From NCBI GenBank assembly GCA_945901405.1, contig CAMDLH010000005.1, positions 1 to 64,000 on the forward strand: a stretch of 64,000 nt of DNA, in the 5' to 3' direction. The notes below the pieces were generated by a model, which did no database searches, had not been told where the DNA came from, and saw only the letters and a list, made by a program, of their open reading frames with translations. Made by a program: the position numbers and the translations under genes. Origin of the DNA: Bordetella parapertussis (GTDB taxonomy: Bacteria > Pseudomonadota > Gammaproteobacteria > Burkholderiales > SG8-41). Of this stretch, positions 17,548 to 26,612 are shown piece by piece (the first letter of the stretch is position 1; each line of letters starts with the position of its first letter).

Positions 17548-19306
17548 ATAATAACCTCGCTGGAATTACCGGCAGCAAAACATACGGCCTTCGTTCCGCA
17601 TCGAAGTGCAGCGTGTTGACGCCGCCGAATATCTCCGGCGGCCGGTCTTTCGGATGTGTGTGCAGAAACGGCCCCACGCCGGTGAGCGTATACATCACGC
17701 CGGGGATTTCGAGTTTTGGACCGGGATGCGCAAAATCCCTGCCGCGTACCGCGAGGCCCAGCCGATAGCCGACGGGTGCCACGATGCACGTCGGCCAGAT
17801 TTCAACATCGAGTTCGACAGGCGCACCCGGCGTCAGCGGCTGCGCCTCATCATGCGTATGCCACGGACGGTACGGCAGACTCTTCGCCGCATCGAGCTTG
17901 CGGTGCGAGGCGCGCAGCCAGCCGAGACCGATGGGCACGCGCGGATCGTTCGAGCCGCGATAGGTGACCTCGCTGCAATCTGGCGCAAACAAACGCAACA
18001 CCAGAAAAATATCCGCGTCGCTCGTGCTCGACGACGCGAACAACCTGGCTGCAACCGGCCCGGTAAATTCGGTTTCTTTTTCAAACGGCGGCGTCAGAAA
18101 CAGCAGGCCGTCGCCCATCGCCTCGTAATCGATTTTTGTCGCTGTAACGGGCGGCGTTGTTGTAAGGCTTGAATCATTCGGATTGAGGTAATACTTCGTC
18201 CACTGCGTGCGCGCGAGAGGCCATTCGTTTTCCGCCCGCTCTACCCAGCGGTCAGGATGACGCACTTGCAGTTGCACCGGCGGCTGTTTGTCCCAGCCGG
18301 TGTTCTCGCCTTTGAGAAAGTGGCCGAAGAATTTCTTTTGCAGCGCTTCGCCGTATTTCGTGTAAAAACTTTCCCAGTGCCCGCCGCCGTGCGCCTCCAG
18401 CCATTTTTGCTTGGCGGGCGCATTCACAAACCCTTCAAAGTTGCCGCGCGTGTGCAGGCCCATGCCGCCCCAATTCGCCGCCGATAAAAACGGCACCTTC
18501 ACCTGGCTCCAATCCGTTGAATGCGCGCGATGCTCGGCGTCGTCGAACGGGTGATCGAGCACCCATTGCGTGACGTCGATACGGTTTTTTTCGAGCTCTT
18601 CTTCGGGCAGTGTCGGCGGGCCGGCAATGAGATCGCCCGACACTTGACTGCGCAGGCTGCGTTCACCCACGCCAAACTGCGCGCGCTTGATCGCGCGCGG
18701 TACCCAATCCGTCAAGAACATGCTCATGATGCCGCCGTGACGCGTGCCTTCGCGATAAAAATCGCCTGCCCCTTCCCACGCGCAAATCGCCGTCAGATGC
18801 GGCGGCTCCAGACACGCCACCTGCCACGCGTTCATCGCGTAGTACGAAATACCGTTCAGCCCGACCTTGCCGCTGCACCACGGCTGCGCCGCGCACCACT
18901 CGATGCACTCATACAAATCCTGCGTCTCGCGCGGCGACCAGAAGTCGATAAACCCCGGCGAATGCCCCGTGCCGCGCGAATCGGCGCGTACGCACACATA
19001 GCCATCGGGCACCCATTTTTCGGGATCCACCAACTCCCAGCTTTGATACTTGTTGCTGGAGCCTTCGAGCACGTCCGGATGCAATTCGGTGAGCAGCTTC
19101 CAGTTGCCCGGATTGCCTTCTTGAAACGCGAGGCCCTTGGCGTATGGGCCGTAGGTGAGAATGACTGGATAGCGCCCGACGTCCAGTGGGCGAAAAATAT
19201 CGCAGCGCAAAACGATGCCGTCGCTGGCGGGAATCGGCGTGTCCCACTGCACACGCATGCCGTCGCGGGTTTCTATTTTTTCGGTAATGCTCTCAATGTG
19301 CGCCAT
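17543..19306 (-). CDS. CocE/NonD family serine hydrolase
   Basis: An alpha/beta hydrolase of the X-Pro dipeptidyl-peptidase S15/CocE type, acting on esters or amides. The 587-residue form starting at the ATG at 19306 (MAHIESITEKIETRDG) has the opening LRCDIFRP...YPVILTYGPY, the nucleophile motif GISYYA in KVGLNGISYYAMNAWQ, a probable catalytic His in AHGGGHWESFY, and a C-terminal jelly-roll domain (about 380-575) with TSDADIFLVLRLF. The frame stays open to 20185 but that part overlaps the divergent aminotransferase gene and is noncoding. It heads a minus-strand run with Bug, asparaginase-like, deacetylase and transporter genes. Confidence 0.88.
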   Translation of the reverse strand: MAHIESITEKIETRDGMRVQWDTPIPASDGIVLRCDIFRPLDVGRYPVILTYGPYAKGLAFQEGNPGNWKLLTELHPDVLEGSSNKYQSWELVDPEKWVPDGYVCVRADSRGTGHSPGFIDFWSPRETQDLYECIEWCAAQPWCSGKVGLNGISYYAMNAWQVACLEPPHLTAICAWEGAGDFYREGTRHGGIMSMFLTDWVPRAIKRAQFGVGERSLRSQVSGDLIAGPPTLPEEELEKNRIDVTQWVLDHPFDDAEHRAHSTDWSQVKVPFLSAANWGGMGLHTRGNFEGFVNAPAKQKWLEAHGGGHWESFYTKYGEALQKKFFGHFLKGENTGWDKQPPVQLQVRHPDRWVERAENEWPLARTQWTKYYLNPNDSSLTTTPPVTATKIDYEAMGDGLLFLTPPFEKETEFTGPVAARLFASSSTSDADIFLVLRLFAPDCSEVTYRGSNDPRVPIGLGWLRASHRKLDAAKSLPYRPWHTHDEAQPLTPGAPVELDVEIWPTCIVAPVGYRLGLAVRGRDFAHPGPKLEIPGVMYTLTGVGPFLHTHPKDRPPEIFGGVNTLHFDAERRPYVLLPVIPARLLS

Positions 19307-19441
19307 TGGCGTCCATGCTCCCTCGTACGTATGGTTTCCGACGCCGGGAATTCTAGCCCATTCTACTTGCGCGAAGCGGCACGCCGAAGATTTCTCCGGA
19401 GTAGAATAACAACACGCTAACAACCTCACGCGGTGAAATTC

Positions 19442-20779
19442 ATGCCACCCAATGACCCCTCCGTTCCAACACTCGAAAACTACTGGATGCCCTTCACCGC
19501 CAATCGCGCGTTCAAGGCATCGCCGCGCATGTTCGCGGGCGCCAAGGACATGCACTACGTCACCACCGACGGGCGCAAGGTGCTCGATGGCACTTCCGGC
19601 CTGTGGTGTGTGAACGCGGGGCACTGCCGGCCGAAGATCGTTGAAGCCATTCAAAAGCAGGCCGCGCTGATGGATTACAGCCCCGCGTTTCAGATGGGGC
19701 ATCCGAGCGCGTTTCGTGTCGCCGAGCGCGTGGCGAAGCTGGCGCCTGGCGATCTCGATCATGTGTTCTTTACCAACTCGGGCTCGGAAGCAGTCGATAC
19801 CGCGATGAAGATCGCGCTGGCGTATCACCGTGCGCGTGGCGAAGGCCAGCGCAATGTGTTCATCGGCCGCGAGCGCGGTTATCACGGCGCGGGCTTCGGC
19901 GGCATTTCGGTGGGCGGCATGCCCGCCAACCGCAAGGCATTTGGCAGCCTGCTGCCGCGCGTCGATCACCTGCCGCACACGCACAACCTCGCCGAGAACG
20001 CATACTCGCGCGGCCAGCCCGAGTGGGGCGCGCACCTTGCGGACGATCTCGAAACACGCATCATTGCGTTGCACGATGCATCCAACATCGCGGCGGTCAT
20101 CGTCGAACCGATGGCCGGTTCCGCCGGCGTGCTGGTGCCGCCCAAGGGCTACCTCGAACGCCTGCGCGCGATCTGCGACAAGCACGGTCTACTGTTGATA
20201 TTCGATGAAGTCATCACCGGCTTTGGCCGCACCGGCCCGTGTTTCGCGGCATCAACCGTCGGCGTGGTTCCCGACATGATGACCATCGCCAAGGGTCTCA
20301 CCAACGGCACCGTGCCGATGGGCGCGGTGGTCGCACGGCGTGGCATCTACAACACGGTGGTCAACAACGCGCCGCCCGATACGGTCGAGCTATTTCACGG
20401 CTACACTTATTCTGGCCATCCGCTTGCCACAGCCGCTGCCGAAGCCAGCCTCGACACCTTCGAGCAGGAGGATTTATTCAAACGCGGCCAGGAACTCGCC
20501 CCTTACTTTGAGCAAGCCGTACACGCGCTGCGCGAAATGCCCAACGTCATCGATATCAGAAACATGGGCATGGTCGCTGGCATCGAACTCGAATCCAAGC
20601 CCGGCAAACCCACCGAGCGTGCATTCAAGACATTTTTGAAATGCTATGAAAAAGGCGTATTGATCCGTACCACCGGCGACATCATTGCCTTGTCGCCGCC
20701 GCTGATTATCAGCAAGGCGCAGATTGATGAACTGGTGGGCACTATTTCGACGGCGCTACGCGAGGTTGCAGCGGAGTAA
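19442..20779 (+). CDS. Class III omega-aminotransferase (beta-alanine:pyruvate type)
   Basis: PLP-dependent aminotransferase of fold type I. The 445-residue protein has YWMPFTANRAFKASPRMF at the N-terminus, characteristic of omega-amino acid:pyruvate transaminases; the DEVITGFGRTG metal and PLP-binding segment; and the Schiff-base Lys in MTIAKGLTNG. Likely substrates are beta-alanine or related omega-amino acids with pyruvate as acceptor. I start at the ATG at 19442, preceded by GGTGA at five bases; a GTG at 19433 is the alternative and lacks a Shine-Dalgarno. It diverges from the CocE-like gene across a 135-bp spacer and is followed by a Bug gene. Confidence 0.9.
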   Translation: MPPNDPSVPTLENYWMPFTANRAFKASPRMFAGAKDMHYVTTDGRKVLDGTSGLWCVNAGHCRPKIVEAIQKQAALMDYSPAFQMGHPSAFRVAERVAKLAPGDLDHVFFTNSGSEAVDTAMKIALAYHRARGEGQRNVFIGRERGYHGAGFGGISVGGMPANRKAFGSLLPRVDHLPHTHNLAENAYSRGQPEWGAHLADDLETRIIALHDASNIAAVIVEPMAGSAGVLVPPKGYLERLRAICDKHGLLLIFDEVITGFGRTGPCFAASTVGVVPDMMTIAKGLTNGTVPMGAVVARRGIYNTVVNNAPPDTVELFHGYTYSGHPLATAAAEASLDTFEQEDLFKRGQELAPYFEQAVHALREMPNVIDIRNMGMVAGIELESKPGKPTERAFKTFLKCYEKGVLIRTTGDIIALSPPLIISKAQIDELVGTISTALREVAAE

Positions 20780-20811
20780 GATTGCCTTTTTGATAAACAG
20801 GACGACAAAAA

Positions 20812-21816
20812 ATGTTATTTCCCAGTAAAAAATGGTGTGTGACATTGTCAGGTTCGGCGGCCATCGCGGCGCTCATCATGGCCGGCTTTTCAGCGCTGGC
20901 GGCGGCTCAGGCGCCACGTTATCCGACGCGGCCGATACGCATGATAGTGCCCCTCCCGCCAGGCGGTTCCACGGACATACTCGCACGCATCGTGGCGCAG
21001 AAATACACCGACGGATTGGGAAAAACAGTCCTTGTCGACAACCGGCCCGGCGCCGGTACGTCGCTCGGCAACGAACTCGTGGCACGCGCCGCGCCCGACG
21101 GCTACACCTTGCTGTTCGCCAGCGCGTCAATCGCCACCAATGTGCCGCTGTATCCCAAGCTGCCATTTCATCCGGTCAAGGACTACACCCCCATCGGCAC
21201 GGTGGGGCAATCGTTCTACGTGCTGATCGTGCAACCGGCTCTGGGCATCAACACCGTGCAAGAACTTATCGCGATGGCCAAGGCGAAACCGAATCACGTG
21301 CAATACGCCTCGGCCGGACAAGGCACCATCACGCACATGGCGGTCGAACTTTTCATGATGAACGCGCAGATCAAGATGCAAGACGTGCCGTTCAAGGGCG
21401 GCGCACCGGCGTTGCTGGCGTTCCTGAGCGGGCAGATGCCGGTGATCTTCAGTCCCATTGCGGAGAGTCTGCCGTACTTGCGCACCGGCTCAAAAGTGCG
21501 CCCGCTTGCCGTCACCGCCGCCAAGCGCGTGCCCGATTTGCCCGCCGTGCCCACGCTCGCCGAAGCGGGCGTACCCGATTCCGTGGTCATGTCGCGCACC
21601 GCCATTCTGTCGCCGAAGGGCACGCCGCAGGACGTGGTCAATATACTCAATACCGAATTGAACCGCTTGTTGCAGCAACCCGATACGCGCGAACGCTTGA
21701 GCACCCATGGTCTGGTGCCGGTAGGCGGCACGCCGGCGGAACTCACCGAATACCTGACCTCGGAAATCGCGCGCTGGACCAAGGTGGTCAAGGTAACGGG
21801 GATCAAGGTCGAATAA
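20812..21816 (+). CDS. Bug-family (TctC-type) periplasmic solute-binding protein
   Basis: A 334-residue secreted binding protein. A long basic and hydrophobic signal peptide (about 1-33, ending AAAQA) precedes the Bug opening PRYPTRPIRMIVPLPPGGSTD, then VDNRPGAGTSLGNELVARAAPDGYTLL. It follows the aminotransferase gene by 32 bp on the same strand and is likely co-transcribed, which hints at a carboxylate or amino-carboxylate ligand. No TctAB pair is adjacent. The 131 bp after it, up to the convergent amidohydrolase gene, contain only a weak hairpin (TCGCT/AGCGA near 21830) with no U-tract. Confidence 0.92.
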   Translation: MLFPSKKWCVTLSGSAAIAALIMAGFSALAAAQAPRYPTRPIRMIVPLPPGGSTDILARIVAQKYTDGLGKTVLVDNRPGAGTSLGNELVARAAPDGYTLLFASASIATNVPLYPKLPFHPVKDYTPIGTVGQSFYVLIVQPALGINTVQELIAMAKAKPNHVQYASAGQGTITHMAVELFMMNAQIKMQDVPFKGGAPALLAFLSGQMPVIFSPIAESLPYLRTGSKVRPLAVTAAKRVPDLPAVPTLAEAGVPDSVVMSRTAILSPKGTPQDVVNILNTELNRLLQQPDTRERLSTHGLVPVGGTPAELTEYLTSEIARWTKVVKVTGIKVE

Positions 21817-21947
21817 GTCTCAGGGACCAATATCGCTGTTTAAGCGACGCTGAGGTACCTCCTCCGCCAACAGCCGTCAAAAAAGAAACGTGGGATGCGG
21901 GGGCGCTGATACCGCGCGCCATTGCCGATTTCACAACGCGCATTGCA

Positions 21948-23405
21948 TTACGCAGCAGCCGCAGCCTTTGCCGCCTTCAATCCCAACTCATCCGCCACCG
22001 CCTGTTCAACCACCGTGCCCTTGAAAAACGCCGGGTTGTTGCGCGTGTGCAAAAGTGCTGCATTGGTGAAGGTGAACTCGCGGAAATCCTGTTCGGTAAT
22101 AAAGCCCCTCTCCACGTTTTCAAACGCTTCGGGTATCACGTCGTTGAAATCGGGCACGTCGAAGTGCGTGAAGTCGGAGCTGAACACCGGGCGCAGCCGC
22201 ACGCCCATGCGCGGGTCGAACGCCCATATCGTCGCGCGATCGTCCGCTTCGCAGCCGAAGAAATAGTTGTTGGAGAACACCGCGCGTATATCCGCTTTTG
22301 AGTTCACACCGGCGGCTTCAAAATCGTCGGTGACGTGTTCGGGCTTGCTCAGTTCTTCGAGACTGCACTCGGGGCGGAACGCATCGAGGCTGCCCATGAT
22401 CGCGTCCGCGCTGGCCTTAAGGCGCGTATCGCCATAACGATTGACAAACTGTTTCAGCTCGGTCACGTTGGTCGTGTTTGGATACTGCAAACCCGCGCGG
22501 CGGCGCTTTTCCCAGTGTTCGATCATGTCACCCACCATCTGGCAGGCCCAGCTCACGCCGCCTTCCATGAAACCGAAATTAAGACTCGGATGGCGCCGCG
22601 CCACGCCGCCGAGAAATACTCCGCGCGCGAACGCATGGTTCGCTTCGGCGAAATGGCCGACATGGTTGTAGGTAAAGTTGCTGATGGAGGCGCGATCCGG
22701 CCAACCGGCACTGCCGGCGTGTTGCGTCACCGCCACGCCCAGATCGACGCAGCGCTGCCAGAATGGCTCGTAGTCATAAGGGCTGTCGAGCGCGATGTTG
22801 TCGCAGTAGATAGCGGCCCTGGCCGGATCAATCCCCTCCGCGGCACTGGGAATCACACGCTCCTGGTTGCCGCGCAGCATGATGGCCTTGTAGCCCAGTT
22901 CATTGACGACGTATTCAAGCTCCTCGATCGCGTCTTGCGGCGTGCGTGAAGGGATGCTGGCCACCGGCGCGAAGCGCGCGGCATACGGTTTGAACATATC
23001 CGCCGTCATCCGGTTATACGCGCGCGCCGCCGCACGTTGCAGGTCGCCCTGCATGATGTTGATGCTCAGGCCGAAGCTCGGGTAGATCAACGCAAAGTCG
23101 ATGCCCAGCTCCGGCAGACGCTCGTTCAGCAGCGCGGGCAACAACGCGGTCGCCTTGTCGTGGGTGCCGGTGGTGACGCCCCACCAGATCGTGCGCCGTA
23201 AGCGCTGGTGCTGGCGCTCCTGCGCCGTGGCGCCGTACCAACGGCTATTGCGGCGCCACCGCGCCCGCATTTCGTCAACGGCTTTCGGGCCGCCCGCTTC
23301 GCTCAAGTATTCGAGAAAGACAGGAATCGGCTCCATCCAATGCCCGTCACCGTCGATCACCGGGTGCTTCAATCCGGCGCGTATTTCTGCCGCGCGATGT
23401 GCCAT
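21948..23405 (-). CDS. Amidohydrolase family 2 (ACMSD-like) protein
   Basis: A metal-dependent TIM-barrel hydrolase or decarboxylase of the amidohydrolase-related type. At 485 residues it has the N-terminal metal motif in HPVIDGDGHWMEPIPVF, a mid-protein His in TQHAGSAGWP, the FMEGGVSWACQMVGDMIEHWEKR segment, and an Asp-containing C-terminal motif in FSSDFTHFDVPDF. Many such proteins decarboxylate or cleave aromatic-derived acids; the substrate here is unknown. I start at the ATG at 23405 because an AAAGGAG ribosome-binding site lies nine bases upstream; the longer frame to 23561 lacks one. It converges with the Bug gene and diverges from the SDR gene. Confidence 0.86.
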   Translation of the reverse strand: MAHRAAEIRAGLKHPVIDGDGHWMEPIPVFLEYLSEAGGPKAVDEMRARWRRNSRWYGATAQERQHQRLRRTIWWGVTTGTHDKATALLPALLNERLPELGIDFALIYPSFGLSINIMQGDLQRAAARAYNRMTADMFKPYAARFAPVASIPSRTPQDAIEELEYVVNELGYKAIMLRGNQERVIPSAAEGIDPARAAIYCDNIALDSPYDYEPFWQRCVDLGVAVTQHAGSAGWPDRASISNFTYNHVGHFAEANHAFARGVFLGGVARRHPSLNFGFMEGGVSWACQMVGDMIEHWEKRRRAGLQYPNTTNVTELKQFVNRYGDTRLKASADAIMGSLDAFRPECSLEELSKPEHVTDDFEAAGVNSKADIRAVFSNNYFFGCEADDRATIWAFDPRMGVRLRPVFSSDFTHFDVPDFNDVIPEAFENVERGFITEQDFREFTFTNAALLHTRNNPAFFKGTVVEQAVADELGLKAAKAAAAA

Positions 23406-23685
23406 TGTCACTGCTCCTTTCGCGAATTTGATTCCGAAATGTGGGTGTAGCCACTGGTGACTCAAGCCAATCCCCTGTCGTCGCCCAGTACCAGCAAGCA
23501 GGCTAGCTCCAAGCCAGTTAGCCGTCAATCCAGAGTGCCCGCGGGTAATTACACAATGCAAAGTTTTCTGGAAACCGCGGATATAATTGCTGCCGCCAGC
23601 ACCACGAATTCAACCCCGCACCCGGCCGATGATGATTGACGTTCGCCGGCCTTAATTACGAAACCAATATTAGGTTTATTACATC

Positions 23686-24441
23686 ATGGATTTTCAACTC
23701 AAGAATAAAACCGCATTGGTTACCGGCGCGAGCCAGGGCCTGGGCCGTGCCATCGCCAAGCGGCTCGCGCATGAGGGTGCGCGCATCGCGATAGCGGCAC
23801 GCCGAAAACCGTTGCTCGAAGAACTTGCCCGCGAGATTGAAACCGCCGGCGGCGCGACGCCCTTTATCATTGAGGCTGATCTCTACAACCCTGAAACACC
23901 GATGCGCCTCGCAGCCAATGCAGAGCAGGCGCTGGGTAGCATCGACATACTCATCAATGCCGCGGGCGGCAGCCGCATGATCGAATTCGACGCGCCCTCC
24001 AGCGTGTGGGAAGAAGGCATCATGCTGAACTTCTCGCGCCTGCGCGAGCTCACGCACGCGGTGATTCCGGGCATGAAACAGCGCGGTTATGGGCGCATCG
24101 TCAATCTCACCGGCAGTTCGGAGCCGCGCAGCATCAACGTGGCCAATGCCGCGAAGGCCGCGGTGCACGCCTGGGCCAAGGCGCTATCGCGCGATTTCGC
24201 CAAACACGGCATCACGGTGAACAGCCTGCAACCCGGTCGCATCATGACCGAGCAGATCGCGAAGATGTATCCCACCGATGAATCACGCAATCGCTTCGTC
24301 GCGGAAAACATTCCCGCCGGGCGCTTTGGCGAGCCGGATGAATTGGCGACACTCGCCGTTTTTCTCAGCTCTCCGCTCGCGGGTTACGTCACCGGCACGG
24401 TGATACCTGTCGATGGCGGCATGAGCCGCTTCGCGTTTTGA
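23686..24441 (+). CDS. Short-chain dehydrogenase/reductase, atypical active site
   Basis: A 251-residue Rossmann-fold protein with the dinucleotide-binding motif TGASQGLGRAIAKRLA near residues 14-29, NAAGG (NNAG equivalent), and the C-terminal GYVTGTVIPVDGGMSR segment common in FabG-like enzymes. The catalytic SDR motif YxxxK is not intact: after TGSSEPRSI the sequence reads NVANAAK, so Lys is present but Tyr is replaced by Asn. This matches FabG-like SDRs described as lacking the canonical tetrad. Activity and substrate are uncertain. It is monocistronic, convergent with the next gene; the upstream 280-bp spacer has no other gene. Confidence 0.85.
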   Translation: MDFQLKNKTALVTGASQGLGRAIAKRLAHEGARIAIAARRKPLLEELAREIETAGGATPFIIEADLYNPETPMRLAANAEQALGSIDILINAAGGSRMIEFDAPSSVWEEGIMLNFSRLRELTHAVIPGMKQRGYGRIVNLTGSSEPRSINVANAAKAAVHAWAKALSRDFAKHGITVNSLQPGRIMTEQIAKMYPTDESRNRFVAENIPAGRFGEPDELATLAVFLSSPLAGYVTGTVIPVDGGMSRFAF

Positions 24442-24493
24442 CAGATTAAACGTTACCGACCCATCGGCTCGGCGGCGCGTGAGCGCGCGGCAT

Positions 24494-25516
24494 TTACACT
24501 GTGATCACGTTATCCGCGATACCGCTGGCGAAAAATTTTTGTATATTCCCCAGAGTCCCGGGCATATCGATTTCCCATGAACGGTATGACCCGCCACCGG
24601 TGTGCGGCAGCAGCACCACGTTGGGCAAGGCCAGCAGCGGACTTGACGCGGGCAGCGGCTCCATGCGGTAGACATCGAGCCCGGCCATGGCGATTTGACT
24701 GCGTTGCAACGCGCTGGCCAGCGCGTCTTCATCGACCAGGGCGCCGCGGCCGACATTGATGAGCGTTGCCGAGGGTTTCATGCGCGCCAGCGCCGCCGCT
24801 CCAATCAACCCTTCGGTCTCGGGCGTTTGCGGCAGCGCCAGCACCACGTAATCCGACGAGCGCAACAACTCATCCAGCGGCAAATACCGTATGCCAAGCG
24901 AGCTTTCGACGGGTACGGCCAACCGCGTGCGCTGGTGGTAGTTGATATTCATGCCAAACGCGCGGCAGCGCTTGGCGATTTCACTGCCGATGTCGCCCAT
25001 GCCCACGATGCCCGCGGTGGATTGGTACAACTCGGCCATGCCGTTGATGCCCGCCCAATTCGAGCGGTAGGTTCCCTGCGAGGTTGTCATCGGTTGCAAA
25101 CCCATTTGCACATACGCGGCGCCAGTAACCGCCTGATGGCCGGCGATCAACTTGCGCGAGCAAGCCAGCATCAGCGCCAGCGCGTGCTCCGCCACGGTGA
25201 CGTTGCGCATCAGCGGCATGGCGGCCACGGGGATTTTTCGGCGCGCGGCCGCCGCGACATCGATGTTGCGGCAGTTCAATCCGTGTTTCTGGATCAGCTT
25301 GAGCGACGGCGCGGCATCGATAACGTTCGCCGTCAATTGCGCTTGATAACAAAGCATGGCGTCGGCCTCGGGCGCCAGCGCCAGCAGCGCGGCCTCGGTG
25401 CTTTCCTCGGGAATGAGCACCTTGAACAATTGCTCCGCGTGCGCTTCATGCACGTGAAACGCAAAGCGCGTAGCCGCGCCCTCCGTAACCAGCAGGCAGA
25501 TTGGCTCGCGTTTCAC
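24494..25516 (-). CDS. D-isomer-specific 2-hydroxyacid dehydrogenase
   Basis: NAD(P)-dependent oxidoreductase of the phosphoglycerate-dehydrogenase-like family, 340 residues. The cofactor motif is GIVGMGDIGSEIAKRCRAFG near residue 170. Catalytic Arg is in INVGRGALVDEDAL, Glu follows in DVYRMEPLP, and the catalytic His is in LLPHTGGGSYRSW. It probably interconverts a 2-oxo acid and a D-2-hydroxy acid. The start is GTG at 25516, which overlaps the TGA of a possible 23-residue leader ORF (GTGA). The frame has no earlier start, so the GTG is accepted. It converges with the SDR gene and lies downstream of mscS. Confidence 0.88.
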   Translation of the reverse strand: MKREPICLLVTEGAATRFAFHVHEAHAEQLFKVLIPEESTEAALLALAPEADAMLCYQAQLTANVIDAAPSLKLIQKHGLNCRNIDVAAAARRKIPVAAMPLMRNVTVAEHALALMLACSRKLIAGHQAVTGAAYVQMGLQPMTTSQGTYRSNWAGINGMAELYQSTAGIVGMGDIGSEIAKRCRAFGMNINYHQRTRLAVPVESSLGIRYLPLDELLRSSDYVVLALPQTPETEGLIGAAALARMKPSATLINVGRGALVDEDALASALQRSQIAMAGLDVYRMEPLPASSPLLALPNVVLLPHTGGGSYRSWEIDMPGTLGNIQKFFASGIADNVITV

Positions 25517-25584
25517 TGCTTACCAACGCTGGCGGCCTTCATCAACCACGCAAGCAACACCGCCATCAGCCGCAATACATTCAT
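25513..25584 (-). CDS. Possible 23-residue leader ORF coupled to the dehydrogenase
   Basis: Starting at an ATG at 25584, preceded by AAAGGA at ten bases, the frame encodes MNVLRLMAVLLAWLMKAASV plus three residues and stops at a TGA that overlaps the GTG start of the hydroxyacid dehydrogenase (GTGA). The peptide is hydrophobic, like a short membrane or leader peptide. Coupling by overlap would explain the weak GTG start. Nothing else supports translation; it could be chance. Confidence 0.3.
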   Translation of the reverse strand: MNVLRLMAVLLAWLMKAASVGKQ

Positions 25585-25598
25585 GAAAATATTATCCT

Positions 25599-25617
25599 TT
25601 AAAAACAATTACTTATG
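25599..25617 (-). repeat. AT-rich intergenic motif, copy c
   Basis: Minus-strand reading CATAAGTAATTGTTTTTAA, running into AAGGATAAT and the possible leader ORF. It is nearly identical to copy f before the luciferase-like gene. It lies between mscS and the dehydrogenase gene, about 50 bp past the mscS stop. Confidence 0.55.
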
Positions 25618-25669
25618 ATAATATCTCACGCATCACCATAATGCGTGAGCTGCGCAGCGCACGGGAATC

Positions 25670-26482
25670 TTACACAGGTCTTTGCAGCATCACCTGATGC
25701 GGCGCGGGCACCGGCCACACGTTACTGGCGCCGACTTCCTGTATCGCCTTGTTGGTGTCGAAAAACACCTGCCAATAATTGCCATTGTGGCAATACGGGC
25801 GCACGCCGAGCAGCGTACCCGCCGCGTTAAATTCCAGAATTTCCACGTCGGGCGCGGGCGCGGCCACCACGTTTGGAATTTGCGCCAGCCGCGCCTTGAG
25901 CTTCGCCATCGCGTCACGCGGATCGACGGTATGCGATAGCTGACACTTGAGATCGACACGCCGGTAAGGGTTGTGCGTGTAGTTGACGATGTTGTCGGCA
26001 AAAATCTTGCTGTTGCCGACATAGACTCTTAGATTGTCCACGGTTTTGAGCGCGGTGACGAATAGCCCCACCTCCTCCACGTCGCCGGTGACACCGCCCG
26101 CGGTGATCATGTCGCCGACCTTGAACGGACGCAGCAACACCAGGAACGCACCGGCGGCAAAGTTCGACAGCAACCCCGACCACGCCGCGCCAATGGCCAA
26201 ACCTGCCGCGGCAAGCAGAGCAGCGAAGCTGGTGGTCTCGATACCGAAGATCGAAAGGATCGCGATCACCAGTACAATGCGCAGCAGCACGCGTATCGAC
26301 GCGCTGGCATAGCTGATCAGCGTCGGATCGACCTTGCGCGACGTCATGCCGCTGGTTGAAATCCTGATGATGAAATTGATTACGATTCCGCCAATAATCC
26401 ACAGCAATACCGCACCGAGAATTTTGGTGCCGGCATTCAGTGCATACGCGGTGAGCGCTTGAGAGTTCATCCAGTCGGGCAT
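25670..26482 (-). CDS. Small-conductance mechanosensitive channel, MscS family
   Basis: Inner-membrane channel that opens on membrane tension to release solutes during hypo-osmotic shock. The 270-residue protein has three membrane helices (about 17-40, 60-82 and 88-120). The last is the Gly/Ala-rich pore helix with AGLAIGAAWSGLLSNFAAG followed by FLVLLRPFKVGDMI, and then the cytoplasmic beta domain and C-terminal cage. A strong AAAGGAG ribosome-binding site precedes the ATG at 26482. The 130-bp spacer upstream to prpE contains short GC-rich palindromes but no clear terminator. Confidence 0.94.
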   Translation of the reverse strand: MPDWMNSQALTAYALNAGTKILGAVLLWIIGGIVINFIIRISTSGMTSRKVDPTLISYASASIRVLLRIVLVIAILSIFGIETTSFAALLAAAGLAIGAAWSGLLSNFAAGAFLVLLRPFKVGDMITAGGVTGDVEEVGLFVTALKTVDNLRVYVGNSKIFADNIVNYTHNPYRRVDLKCQLSHTVDPRDAMAKLKARLAQIPNVVAAPAPDVEILEFNAAGTLLGVRPYCHNGNYWQVFFDTNKAIQEVGASNVWPVPAPHQVMLQRPV

Positions 26483-26612
26483 GGCAATCTCCTTTGTCTA
26501 CGGGTTAAAGAGGACTACGCCGCCAATGCTAGACGCATGGGCGGCGACGCGCCACTGGCGGCGCGAAGAATTTACAAACTGGAAACGTTGCCCGGCAGGG
26601 CCGCGGCCCGCA

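Noticed and set aside
19307-20185. Extension of the CocE-like reading frame by about 290 residues
   Set aside because: It runs antisense through the aminotransferase gene, which has clear PLP-enzyme motifs; the extension has no recognisable domain.
21826-21866. Terminator after the second Bug gene
   Set aside because: Only a 5-bp TCGCT/AGCGA stem is visible, with no T-tract.
23582-23587. Perfect TATAAT hexamer upstream of the SDR gene
   Set aside because: No acceptable -35 hexamer lies 16-18 bases upstream, so it was not listed as a promoter.
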